Assembly: GCA_000433455.1 (NCBI GenBank)
Contig: HF992499.1
Location: 80,866-144,865 of the forward strand
Direction of reading: 5' to 3'
DNA: 64,000 bases
Source of the DNA: Mycoplasma sp. CAG:877
GTDB taxonomy: Bacteria > Bacillota_I > Bacilli_A > RF39 > UBA660
Shown: piece after piece, positions 15,763-25,099 of the stretch
Layout of the letters: every line of letters starts with the position of its first letter
Position numbering within the stretch: the first letter of the stretch is position 1
Position numbers and translations under genes: made by a program
The notes under the pieces: generated by a model
Told to the model about the DNA's origin: nothing
Seen by the model: the letters and a program-made list of their open reading frames with translations, nothing else
Database searches by the model: none

Positions 15763-18700
15763 ATGGCAGAAATTATGACTATAGAAGAGTTTAGAGAATT
15801 AAAAAGAAACCAACAAGAAATCATAGAAAAATTAGACTCTAATGAAAATAAAACTGAAGACGATGAAGATGAACTTCTAACCACTTATCTTGCCAACCAA
15901 GACTATCTTATAAGTCATGATTTAAGTCTTATTCCAAAAGGAGAGTGGAAAGGCTTTTCCTTTGCCTCTTCTAAATACCATCGAGTAGACTTATCAAAAA
16001 CCAGAGCTAATATTGATTTTTCAATTCTTGATTATAGAGAATATATAAATTATAAAAGCTGTACTATAAGTAATCTTGATCAAATAAATCGTATTATAGA
16101 CTCTAATAATTTTGATCGAGAAGTCATCTCTCAATATAAAGAGTTTTTTCTTTCCGATAACTTTGACGAAAATACAAAGCAAAAAATTTATGAGCGTTCA
16201 CTAACTATCGAGGATTTATTTTCTTTTTCTGAAGAACAAATCAATGAAATAGGGGATAAAAAAGTTCTAAACTGTTTCAACACCAAGACAAGATATATGA
16301 TTAGAGAACTAGGTCTAGAAAAAACTCTTCAATTATACTATGTATCAAAAGAGGATTATCAAGAAGTATATGATATTATAAATGGATATTATTATGCCTA
16401 TAAGCCATATTATGAAGAAAATTCACACCTTACAGAAGAACTAAAAAATACTCCAGTTCAAGGCATAAAGACAAAAATTTACTCAATTATACGTGAACTT
16501 ATAATAGAAATGCCACAAATTAAAATAGAACTTTCTAAACTTACTCCAGGTTTTATTGAAAGCAATAAAGATATACTATTATTAGATACAGAAGTACCTA
16601 CTGAACTAAGAGAAAAATATTATGCCAAGAGTCTAACTTTAGATGATCTTCTAAATAGCCTGAACCTTTTCAAAAATGTACCTATCGCAAGCTTCATAGA
16701 TACCCAAGAAGAAGACAACAACGCTCTAAAAAACATTGTTCAAATCCTAGGACCTGGTGTATTTAAAATACTTGTTGAGTCCTATCCAAAACAATTAAAC
16801 TATATTATAAAAGGTAAATTAGGTAATTCATTTTATACTTTAATAAAAGAAACTATGTTTTCAGTAATAAATAAAACCACTGATACTAATGAAGGGCTAA
16901 AAGAGTACTTAACGACATTCTTTAGAATACATAATACCATTAGAAATAAAGAACAATTATTATTATATGAACCAGGGTTATTTGAATTAGATTCATCCCA
17001 GAAAACAGTTATAAAACAACTATCTTTAAAAAATATGCAAAGATTTGAAAGAGAAACAGGCTTTTTTTCACACTACACCTCAGGAGTTACTAATGCTTTA
17101 CCTATGTTACATACTTTTTCGATTTATCTACCAAACAGAGATTATATGAATTTCTCTGACAAAGAAAAGAAAGAGTTAACATATGAAGAATTTCAAGATA
17201 AATTAGCTGAATTAATTGGGCATATTATAAGGACAAGACCTTATGGTATTAAAGTTGACTTTGACTGGATGGAAGGAGAATTTAGAGAAAAGCATCCAGA
17301 AATATTCATGGATAAAAATGCCCCAGACCAGTTAAAAAAAGCTTTTTATGAATACAAAATTACTCCTCAGTTGATAAAAGACAATCCAGACTATATTCCA
17401 TATTTACTTGATAAAAACTTAGCTAATACTATAAATACAGTTATAAGTTTAGAAACAACTAAAGATCAAGAAGAAACATATTTTAATCGTTATGATCTTC
17501 TAAACTTCATAGAAGAATATTCTAAAAGATATGGAAATGAAAAAACACTACATCTTATAGAAAAATATGGCGATTTAATAGCAAATACAAAATTAACATG
17601 TAGTAATAAAGACCTTTCTGATGAAAAAGCCTTAGAAAAAGTTGTTAGAGCAGGTATTTATGAAAAAATATCTCATAAAAGTGTTAATTATATATCCTTA
17701 TTAAAAGATAAAGATTTTGTCTTAGAATACCCAGAAATATTTATCGATTTTACTACTTTAGACGGAATAAGTACTGCTGAAAAAGAAAGACTAGAAAAAG
17801 CTTTTTATAAAAAAGAACTAACCTATGAAGATATAAAGAAACATCCATCTTTAAAAGATGCCCTTAAAAATAAAGATTTACATTTTATCTTTTCTTCTTA
17901 CTCTCCATCTAATTTTAGTTATTATTCTTCTAATTATTCAGATGGCGACTTAGAATTATTAAATGTATTTGGCCCTGATAAATTTTTAGAATTATGTTCT
18001 AGATATGGTAGATATATGAACAATATTAGTAAAGAGCTTCATAAACAAATAACCGTTATTAACGGAAAGTATATGAAATTTTCAGCAAGAGAAGAAGGAA
18101 CTGATGGTACACTAGATTTTGAAGATATCGCAAGAAGAATAGAAGAAATTATTGCTAGAGAATGTAAAAATGGTAATATTTTATATTCACCAGAAGATGC
18201 ACCAACATTTTTAAAAGAAAAATACAGTGAATTATTTTTAAATGATGATGCACCAGAAACCTTAAAGTCTTACTTTTATGCTTCAAAAGGAAGTTCTGGT
18301 TTAACATTTAATGTTTTAAGTCAACATAAAGAATGGATACCTTATTTAAAAGACAAGTCTCTTTTAACACCATTTCTAAGAGCGACAAATTATAAAAATG
18401 AAATGACTGAATACTTTAATTTATTTGGAAATGAATTAGCAATTAAATTTGGTACCACTAAATCAGAAACAGTAGAAGAAATGATAAAATCAGGCCAAGT
18501 TATTATGATGAAAGCTTGGTATGAAAATACTGGTTGTAAATTTATTCCAAGTTTCGTTGTAATGCAAAACTTTCCTATAGAAGAAGCAGATAAATTTTTA
18601 ACATCAGCTTCTAACTGGAGTAACTTAATGCGTATCAAACGTTATGCTAAAACGCCAGAGGCAAGTGCCGCTATGTTAAAACTTGCTTACTCATTTGGTT

Positions 18701-20610
18701 CTTTTGATCATGATCAAAGAGGCTACAAAAAGGTTTACGAACTACTAACTGGGATACCATCAAGTATTTCCAAAGAGCACGGTTATGTAGTTGAAAAAAT
18801 AGATTATCGTATAAAAAAATATCAAGATATCTTAATAGATAAACTAAAATCAAATAATCAAGACCCTAGTCAATTACCAAAAGAAGAATTTTATCAAAAA
18901 CTAATTTCTGAAATTAAATCTGATAACTGTCAATATACAACTAGTATATTTGATAATCAAACTCTACTAAGACTTATAAGTTGTCTAGAAAGAGAAAATG
19001 TTGCACTAGATTTTTCGAAAGATATAATTAATCAAATATATCATAAAAATCAAGATGAATCATACTCACTAATAATCAATCCTCAAAATTATCCTAAAAC
19101 AACTGAAGTAATTAGAGAAATACTAGAAAACTTTGGAGAGTTACCAATATTAACGCCTCACAAAGCTCATCGATTATTTGGTGGTTTCGAATTAAAATAT
19201 GATCGTGACTTTAGAGAATTCTTTCTTGAAAATATGACTGAAATTATGGAAAATCCTGATTATGCCACACTTCTTAGTGGTATTCAAAAACAATTTTCTG
19301 ATATCAAAAGAATAAACTCTAATAGACACTTAACATTACCATTAGCTGTTGGCTACATTCAAACTAATCAGTATTCATCAGTTTTACCGGGAAACGAAAA
19401 ATTAGCTGAGATATCATCTATTGCCGGATACTCTCAAGGTGACTTTGAAATTCTTCAACAAATATATAACTATGGTAGACAAAGAACTTTTAGTAGTATT
19501 CCTCGTATAGAAAATACAACTGCCAAATATAGCTATGAAATGTTAAGACTAGATGATCCTCTTGCTCTAGCAATCGGAACTCTAACTGATTGTTGTCAAG
19601 AATTAAGAAATGCAGCTGAAACCTGCATGGAACATAGTATGGTTGATAAAAATGGTCGTGTCTTTGTAGTTAGAAATGAAGAAGGGGAAATAGTCGCTCA
19701 AAGTTGGGTTTGGCGAAATAATAACGTTCTTTGTTTTGACAATATAGAAATACCTGAAAAAGCCCTAGAAAAGTCAAGAAAAGAAAGCCGAAAAAGAGAA
19801 TTTACTGATGAGATATATGAAGTTTATAAACAAGCTGCTCGTGAATTAATTGAAAAAGATCAAGAAGTTTATAAAAATCTTCTAGAAACAGGAAAAATAA
19901 CTTTAGAAGAATATGAGTCCTTAAGACTGGGAAAAGTAACTGTAGGTTTAGGCTATAACGATATTGCTGAATCTATAAAAAGAAATTCAGAATTTGATAG
20001 TAGTCTACTTACTAGACCATTACCATTTCAAGCTCCTGTAAAGTTACGAAGTGGCTTATATACAAGTGATTCTAATACTCAATACATTTTAGAAGAAACT
20101 GAAGGAAGAAATGAAGAAGAAAAAGAAACTTTACCAGTACATAATGATTTATACACATTATATGATGATTCTAACTTTACAGAAAAGTCCTTAATAACTC
20201 TAGAAAAACTAGAAATGATTACTAAAGATGATCCTCTATATTTAGATACTGCTATGTCAAGTGAGATAGACTCTAACCATCTAGTAACTGGCTTAGCTAG
20301 AAACTACAATTTAAATCCCGAAACAACAAAAGTAGTAATGAATCCAAACTTTGCCATTATATATGACACAACATCATCACAAGTTAGAATAGGGGATTTA
20401 CTATTTAATACCAAAATAAAAACTCCTGATAAAGAAATAGATATTTCTGACATAGTAAAAATTCAAATAAGATTAGCTCTCGATCAAATTTCTTATGACA
20501 AGGAAATAGTTCTTTCTAACCTAAATCAAAACCAACAACAAATGCTAGAAAAAGCTAAATCCTTAACAGACGAAATAGACAAAGAAAGAGGTGTATCTCA
20601 TGCAAGATAA
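15763..20610 (+). CDS. Giant repeat protein of about 1,615 residues, unknown
   Basis: The protein is soluble, without a signal peptide or membrane segments. Much of it consists of a degenerate helical module beginning near residues 127, 270, 511, 656 and 821. Its skeleton is L-F-L/M-D-x-x-A-P-x-x-L-K-x-x-F/Y-Y, then L-T-x-x-x-L, then a run ending D-K-x-L. Several modules end with a YG-containing helix. After the repeats, residues 1270-1335 form a different compact domain with TDCCQ (Cys1277-1278), ETC (Cys1288), VVRNEEGEIVAQSWVWR (to about 1318) and FDNIEI. I cannot assign it. ATG 15763 is chosen over GTG 15754 because of GGAAG at 15748. The next gene overlaps by 11 bases. Confidence 0.8.
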   Translation: MAEIMTIEEFRELKRNQQEIIEKLDSNENKTEDDEDELLTTYLANQDYLISHDLSLIPKGEWKGFSFASSKYHRVDLSKTRANIDFSILDYREYINYKSCTISNLDQINRIIDSNNFDREVISQYKEFFLSDNFDENTKQKIYERSLTIEDLFSFSEEQINEIGDKKVLNCFNTKTRYMIRELGLEKTLQLYYVSKEDYQEVYDIINGYYYAYKPYYEENSHLTEELKNTPVQGIKTKIYSIIRELIIEMPQIKIELSKLTPGFIESNKDILLLDTEVPTELREKYYAKSLTLDDLLNSLNLFKNVPIASFIDTQEEDNNALKNIVQILGPGVFKILVESYPKQLNYIIKGKLGNSFYTLIKETMFSVINKTTDTNEGLKEYLTTFFRIHNTIRNKEQLLLYEPGLFELDSSQKTVIKQLSLKNMQRFERETGFFSHYTSGVTNALPMLHTFSIYLPNRDYMNFSDKEKKELTYEEFQDKLAELIGHIIRTRPYGIKVDFDWMEGEFREKHPEIFMDKNAPDQLKKAFYEYKITPQLIKDNPDYIPYLLDKNLANTINTVISLETTKDQEETYFNRYDLLNFIEEYSKRYGNEKTLHLIEKYGDLIANTKLTCSNKDLSDEKALEKVVRAGIYEKISHKSVNYISLLKDKDFVLEYPEIFIDFTTLDGISTAEKERLEKAFYKKELTYEDIKKHPSLKDALKNKDLHFIFSSYSPSNFSYYSSNYSDGDLELLNVFGPDKFLELCSRYGRYMNNISKELHKQITVINGKYMKFSAREEGTDGTLDFEDIARRIEEIIARECKNGNILYSPEDAPTFLKEKYSELFLNDDAPETLKSYFYASKGSSGLTFNVLSQHKEWIPYLKDKSLLTPFLRATNYKNEMTEYFNLFGNELAIKFGTTKSETVEEMIKSGQVIMMKAWYENTGCKFIPSFVVMQNFPIEEADKFLTSASNWSNLMRIKRYAKTPEASAAMLKLAYSFGSFDHDQRGYKKVYELLTGIPSSISKEHGYVVEKIDYRIKKYQDILIDKLKSNNQDPSQLPKEEFYQKLISEIKSDNCQYTTSIFDNQTLLRLISCLERENVALDFSKDIINQIYHKNQDESYSLIINPQNYPKTTEVIREILENFGELPILTPHKAHRLFGGFELKYDRDFREFFLENMTEIMENPDYATLLSGIQKQFSDIKRINSNRHLTLPLAVGYIQTNQYSSVLPGNEKLAEISSIAGYSQGDFEILQQIYNYGRQRTFSSIPRIENTTAKYSYEMLRLDDPLALAIGTLTDCCQELRNAAETCMEHSMVDKNGRVFVVRNEEGEIVAQSWVWRNNNVLCFDNIEIPEKALEKSRKESRKREFTDEIYEVYKQAARELIEKDQEVYKNLLETGKITLEEYESLRLGKVTVGLGYNDIAESIKRNSEFDSSLLTRPLPFQAPVKLRSGLYTSDSNTQYILEETEGRNEEEKETLPVHNDLYTLYDDSNFTEKSLITLEKLEMITKDDPLYLDTAMSSEIDSNHLVTGLARNYNLNPETTKVVMNPNFAIIYDTTSSQVRIGDLLFNTKIKTPDKEIDISDIVKIQIRLALDQISYDKEIVLSNLNQNQQQMLEKAKSLTDEIDKERGVSHAR

Positions 20611-21619
20611 TATTAATACCATTCTAAATAATGCATTAGTAGTAACAAATGATAATCTAGTTCAAAATATAGATTTAATAATTAAAAAGATTAAAGAGTC
20701 CCTAAAAGTAAATGAAGATTTACTAATATCAGCTAATAAAATAGATCAAAAAAATAATAATGGATTTATAATGGACACTAAAGTTATTGATAATATCTTT
20801 TCAAATATCGAAAAAGAAACATCTAAATATGGTACTGTTACTATTTCAAGAAAAGATACTGAAAAAGGTATAATCTATGGTAAAGAACTATTAGATATTG
20901 GAAATGTAATTGTTATAAATGATGGTAACCCATACGTTATTATTGAAATGTCCTTAAGAAATATCCTAGCCAGTAATAAAACTATCTTTGTAAACTCTGG
21001 CTACATGTATGGAACTAATCAATTAATAATAAAACTAATGCAAGCAGTCTTAGAACAATTTAATATTTCTAAATACATGCTAAGTTTATTTATAACCGAA
21101 AATTATGAAGAGGTTTTATCTCACTATGCTAACATAGACTTAGTAGTCTGCATTGGTAACAATCATCTTCAAAGACTAATATTGGAAAAAAGTAAAAGTA
21201 AAACTATAACATCTGGCTATGAAAACTTTGATTTATATATAGAAGATACTAATAATCTAGATTTTCTAAACACAATTATAAATACCGGTGTAAATATTAA
21301 TTTATATATAAATAAAATTACTAATCTAGATTATCAAGATGCTATCCTAGTAGATGATCTTGATGAAGCTATAGCTCAAATAAATTACAATGGTAATACT
21401 TATAGTACTTCTATTTTTACATCGTCATCTACTAACGCTTCTAGATTTATAAAAGAAATAAAATCTAGTATTGTTACAGTAAATACTTCTCCAACTATTG
21501 AAAGAATAATCGATATAAAACAAAGTGACTTATTTATTGAAAAAACAATTATTTATCCCTTGAATTTTACTTTAACTAATACAAGTGAAAAAGTAAATAT
21601 ACCAGATGAAAACATATAA
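20600..21619 (+). CDS. ProA-like aldehyde-dehydrogenase-fold protein without the catalytic cysteine
   Basis: The 339 residues follow the outline of gamma-glutamyl-phosphate reductase. They include an N-terminal helical region, VIEMSLRNILASNKTIFVNSGY, DLVVCIGNNHLQRLI, YENFDLYIEDTNNLDF and, near the end, NTYSTSIFTSSSTNASRFIKEI and VTVNTSPTIERI. At the place of the family nucleophile (CNAxE) stands Ile237 in LYINK, and the GNCH position has Phe210. It is therefore probably not a reductase. ATG 20600 is within the end of the giant gene, with AGAGGTG upstream, so the two are translationally coupled. It may bind nucleotide or act as a partner of the giant protein. Confidence 0.75.
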   Translation: MQDNINTILNNALVVTNDNLVQNIDLIIKKIKESLKVNEDLLISANKIDQKNNNGFIMDTKVIDNIFSNIEKETSKYGTVTISRKDTEKGIIYGKELLDIGNVIVINDGNPYVIIEMSLRNILASNKTIFVNSGYMYGTNQLIIKLMQAVLEQFNISKYMLSLFITENYEEVLSHYANIDLVVCIGNNHLQRLILEKSKSKTITSGYENFDLYIEDTNNLDFLNTIINTGVNINLYINKITNLDYQDAILVDDLDEAIAQINYNGNTYSTSIFTSSSTNASRFIKEIKSSIVTVNTSPTIERIIDIKQSDLFIEKTIIYPLNFTLTNTSEKVNIPDENI

Positions 21620-21645
21620 AAAAGACTTAAATCCAAGTCTTTTTT
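21620..21645. terminator. Bidirectional terminator between convergent genes
   Basis: A 9-bp stem AAAAGACTT/AAGTCTTTT (21620-21628 with 21635-21643) has T runs on both strands. It ends the ProA-like gene and the - strand transporter gene. Confidence 0.85.
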
Positions 21646-21647
21646 TT

Positions 21648-22505
21648 CTACATCTTTATAAGTATAACACCAATTAATATTATAATAGCAGCCACAATCT
21701 TTTGTATAAACTTACTTTTATCATGATTAAATACAAACTCTACTAAAGCATTAAGTATTGCTGTAAGAGCAAATAAAGGAGCAACTATTGTAACACTACC
21801 TAATTGATAAGCTCTAATCGAAGCATTTAACATTAATGCCCAACAAAAAGCTGCTAAAATAAATTTTTTCTTATTATATAAATTAAATTCTTCCTTAACT
21901 TCTCTAATCGAATGTTTTCCAAAAATAAATATCAAAATAGCAGGAATAGTAACAGTTATATATGTATAAAAAGCTAAGTTAAAGTGATCAGACAAATCAA
22001 CATTAATGAGCATTGCAACAGCAAACAAAAAGTTTGCAAAAAACGTCATTACAAAATATTTATTAATAACAAACTTTCCTTTATTATAAGTAAGTATTAA
22101 ATTCGCAACAATTATTAAGATAGTGCCAACTATTTTATTTATAATTAATTCTTCTTTTAAAAAAACAAAGCCAAAAATAATCATAAATACTGTTGATAAC
22201 TGTTTCATCATACTAAAAGTAGAAGGATCAAGACCATATCTTGCCTCAATATTAAGTCTATCTGTAACAGCATAAATTAATACAACGACCAGTAACGTAA
22301 GAATAATACTACTATTAATTTGAAACTTCATCTCAAAAAAAGGTATCATTAATAATGAAAAAAAACCTGTAAAAATCTCTAATAGTATTGTTAAAGATCC
22401 TGCATTTTTCATATTTCTATTTGCTAATTTAAACTCTTGAGAAAATAAAACACTAGCTATCAAATACAAGACAACATAAAACTCCCAACTCGTAAATATT
22501 TCCAT
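21648..22505 (-). CDS. EamA/DMT-type ten-helix transporter
   Basis: The 285 residues form about ten membrane helices in two similar halves. Motifs are typical of the drug/metabolite transporter superfamily: FSMMKQLSTVFMIIFGFVFLKEE at the end of the first half and RAYQLGSVTIVAPLFALTAILNALVEF in the second. The substrate is unknown. I use the internal ATG at 22505-22503, preceded by GGTGATT, instead of the longer frame from 22571. It is convergent with the ProA-like gene and shares its terminator. Confidence 0.82.
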   Translation of the reverse strand: MEIFTSWEFYVVLYLIASVLFSQEFKLANRNMKNAGSLTILLEIFTGFFSLLMIPFFEMKFQINSSIILTLLVVVLIYAVTDRLNIEARYGLDPSTFSMMKQLSTVFMIIFGFVFLKEELIINKIVGTILIIVANLILTYNKGKFVINKYFVMTFFANFLFAVAMLINVDLSDHFNLAFYTYITVTIPAILIFIFGKHSIREVKEEFNLYNKKKFILAAFCWALMLNASIRAYQLGSVTIVAPLFALTAILNALVEFVFNHDKSKFIQKIVAAIIILIGVILIKM

Positions 22506-22659
22506 ATAATCACCATAAAAATTATAACTTAATACTATAAAATAATCTATATAAAACATCATCCTATACATAATTTGTCAAAAAAGTATGAATTTAAACC
22601 ACTAATTTATATTTTGTTATATAGAAAAATTTATGTATAATAAAAAACAAGGTGGTATT

Positions 22660-23038
22660 ATGTCAAAATACTTAGATTTAAAAGTTTCATATCGAAAAGA
22701 ACAACTTCTAGAAGCAGCAAACTACATAAAAGAAGGTAAACTTGTCTTATTTCCAACAGAAACAGTATATGGAATAGGTGCTAATGGTCTAGATGAAAAA
22801 GCTGTTAAAAGTATCTTTACTGCTAAAGGTAGAAAACAAGATAATCCCTTAATATTACATGTATCTAGTATCACTATGGTAGAAGAAATTTCTAAAAATA
22901 TCTTTACCCTTTTACGAAAAAGTAGACGCCTATAACGTTAACTTAGTAATTATTGAAGGTGTAGAACCTACTGGTCTAGGTCTAGCTATCATGAATAGAT
23001 TAATAAGATCTTGTTCTCATAATTATCAAGAATTATAA
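22660..23038 (+). pseudogene. Threonylcarbamoyl-AMP synthase (Sua5/YwlC), internally deleted and frameshifted
   Basis: The first ~80 codons are a clear YrdC domain start: KEGKLVLFPTETVYGIGANG and AKGRKQDNPLILHVSS. The frame then ends at 22935. The +1 frame continues FYEKVDAYNVNLVIIEGVEP and TGLGLAIMNRL to TAA 23038, which is the end of the C-terminal Sua5 domain. Some 200 middle residues are gone, so this is a remnant of a gene normally about 340 residues long. The ribosome site AAGGTGG and ATG 22660 are intact. The t6A pathway is essential in most bacteria, so a functional copy should exist elsewhere. Confidence 0.8.
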
Positions 23039-23107
23039 AATTAATAGTCTTTTTCTAAATAAAATGTTACAATCTAAATGAGAATAAAATCTACAAAGGA
23101 GATAAAT

Positions 23108-23860
23108 ATGTTAGAAGTAAAAAATGTTACTAAAAAATTTACAAAGAAAAATAAAAACAACCAAGTAGAAGAATTTAAAGCAGATGATAATATATCATTT
23201 ACTGCTAAAGAAGGGGAAGTGGTAGGTATAATTGGTCCTAATGGTGCTGGTAAAACTACACTTCTTAGAATGATTGCTGGTATTATGGAACCAACATCTG
23301 GTGAAGTTTTAATTGATAATAAAACTCATCAAGAAAATATGATTGGTATTAAGAAAAAAATAGCTTTTTTATCCGGAAATACAAAACTATATAAAGATAT
23401 TTCTCCCTATGAACTTCTAGAAATGGCTGGAAACTACTATGAAGTAGATGAAAAAACTTTAGAAAAAAGAATCAAAGACATCGTAAAAAAGTTTAATATG
23501 TCTTCCTTTCTTAATCAAAAAATCTCAACTCTTTCAACAGGACAATATCAAAGAACAAGTATTGCTAGATGTCTAGTTCACAATCCAGACTATTACATCT
23601 TAGATGAAGCAACTTCTGGTCTAGACGTCATTTCTTCAAAATCAATTCTAGACTTCATAAAAGAAGTAAAAAAAGAAAATAAATGTATAATATATTCAAC
23701 TCATTATATGGAAGAAGCTGAAAATATTTGTGATAAAATAGTAATGATAAATAAAGGTAAAGTAATAGCTCAAGGTACACCAACTGAAATTTGTAAAAAC
23801 ACTAAAACAACTAATTTAAGAGATAGTTTCTTTGCTTTGATAGGAGATAATTATGAATAA
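23108..23860 (+). CDS. ABC transporter ATPase, NatA type
   Basis: The 250-residue nucleotide-binding subunit has Walker A GPNGAGKTTLLRM, Q-loop region, signature LSTGQYQRTSIARCL, Walker B YYILDEATSGLD and H-loop STHYMEEAE. It is closest in look to Na+-export NatA and related ABC-2 exporters. It starts at ATG 23108, behind AAAGGAG; the longer frame from 23078 has no ribosome site. The permease gene overlaps its end by eight bases. Confidence 0.9.
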   Translation: MLEVKNVTKKFTKKNKNNQVEEFKADDNISFTAKEGEVVGIIGPNGAGKTTLLRMIAGIMEPTSGEVLIDNKTHQENMIGIKKKIAFLSGNTKLYKDISPYELLEMAGNYYEVDEKTLEKRIKDIVKKFNMSSFLNQKISTLSTGQYQRTSIARCLVHNPDYYILDEATSGLDVISSKSILDFIKEVKKENKCIIYSTHYMEEAENICDKIVMINKGKVIAQGTPTEICKNTKTTNLRDSFFALIGDNYE

Positions 23861-25004
23861 GAAAATGGTAAAAATAACAATAAAAAAAGAATTAAGATCA
23901 ATCTTTCGAGATAAAAAAACAATAGCTTTAATATTTGTTTTTCCCTTACTAATAGCATTCTTTATTTTCTTATTATCATCAACTTATGAAACTAGTATTA
24001 ATGACAAAGAAATCTATGATATTGCTATTAACTATGAATTAACTGATATTGAAAAGAAAATTATAAAAGAAAACCAACTAAAAACAAAGTATTATGATTC
24101 ACTAGATAAGATGGAAAAAGACTTTAAAAATTCTAAAGTATCAGCTTATGTTTATTATGACAAAGAAAAAAATACTTATACAATTTATTCAGACGAAGGA
24201 ATGAAGGGTATGTCTGCCTCATCATTTATAACATCTTATCTTGATACTTATAATACTTATTTAGGAAATAAGTACCTTCTTGAAAATAATATTAATCCTG
24301 AAGATGTATATAATAATTTCACTATAAAAACAGAATTAGTTGAAGGAGAAAATTACATCTTACAAACTGTTTTATCTCTAGCTTTTACTTATGTAATTAT
24401 CGCAATTGCTATGGCCTCATCTTCACTAGCAACCTCTGCAACAGCAGTAGAAAAAGAACAAGGTACTCTAGAAACACTTCTAACATTCCCAGTAACTAGT
24501 AAAGAACTAATAACAGGTAAGTATCTAGCAACAGTAATTATGAGTTTATTTGCATCCCTTTTTGGTTACTTAATAACTCTAATTAGCTTAGTAATTGCTA
24601 AAGGAAAATATAAAGTTTATGAAGATATAAATCTCTTTATAAATCCAGAAAACATTATAATAGGTATTTTAATCTGTCTAGCAGCTTCTCTTTTAATATC
24701 AGGATTAGCAATACTCCTAACTGCTAATTCAAAAAGTTATAAAGAAGCTCAAATGGCTAGTCAAGTATTAACTATGATTACCATTGTTCCAATGTTTATT
24801 TCTATGTTAAATATTTCAATAATATCTAAATTGTATTATGTAATTCCAATACTTTCTCATGTTCAAATATTAATGGATATTTTTACAACTAAAATTAATT
24901 ATAGTAATATCTTCTTATGTTTATTATCATCAATAATAATTTCTATCATAATCATAGACATAATAATTAAAAAGTTCAAATCAGAAAAAGTTTTATTTGG
25001 TTAA
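23853..25004 (+). CDS. ABC-2 type transporter permease, NatB type
   Basis: The 383 residues have one N-terminal helix (about 22-42), a large extracytoplasmic domain to about residue 165, then five or six membrane helices. The conserved EKEQGTLETLLTFPVTSKELITGKY lies in the first cytoplasmic loop, as in NatB/YhaP-type permeases. It pairs with the ATPase just upstream. The exported substrate (Na+, peptide or drug) cannot be told from sequence. Confidence 0.88.
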   Translation: MNKKMVKITIKKELRSIFRDKKTIALIFVFPLLIAFFIFLLSSTYETSINDKEIYDIAINYELTDIEKKIIKENQLKTKYYDSLDKMEKDFKNSKVSAYVYYDKEKNTYTIYSDEGMKGMSASSFITSYLDTYNTYLGNKYLLENNINPEDVYNNFTIKTELVEGENYILQTVLSLAFTYVIIAIAMASSSLATSATAVEKEQGTLETLLTFPVTSKELITGKYLATVIMSLFASLFGYLITLISLVIAKGKYKVYEDINLFINPENIIIGILICLAASLLISGLAILLTANSKSYKEAQMASQVLTMITIVPMFISMLNISIISKLYYVIPILSHVQILMDIFTTKINYSNIFLCLLSSIIISIIIIDIIIKKFKSEKVLFG

Positions 25005-25007
25005 AAT

Positions 25008-25034
25008 AAAGAAAGGTTCACCTTTCTTTTAATA
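25008..25034 (+). terminator. Rho-independent terminator of the ABC exporter operon
   Basis: A 9-bp stem AAAGAAAGG/CCTTTCTTT (25008-25016 with 25021-25029), a four-base loop and a short T run. Confidence 0.8.
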
Positions 25035-25099
25035 TGTATTAATGCTATAATAAAGAAGAAAATTTCTAACTTAAAAAGCAAATAAAAAGGAGTGTTTTT

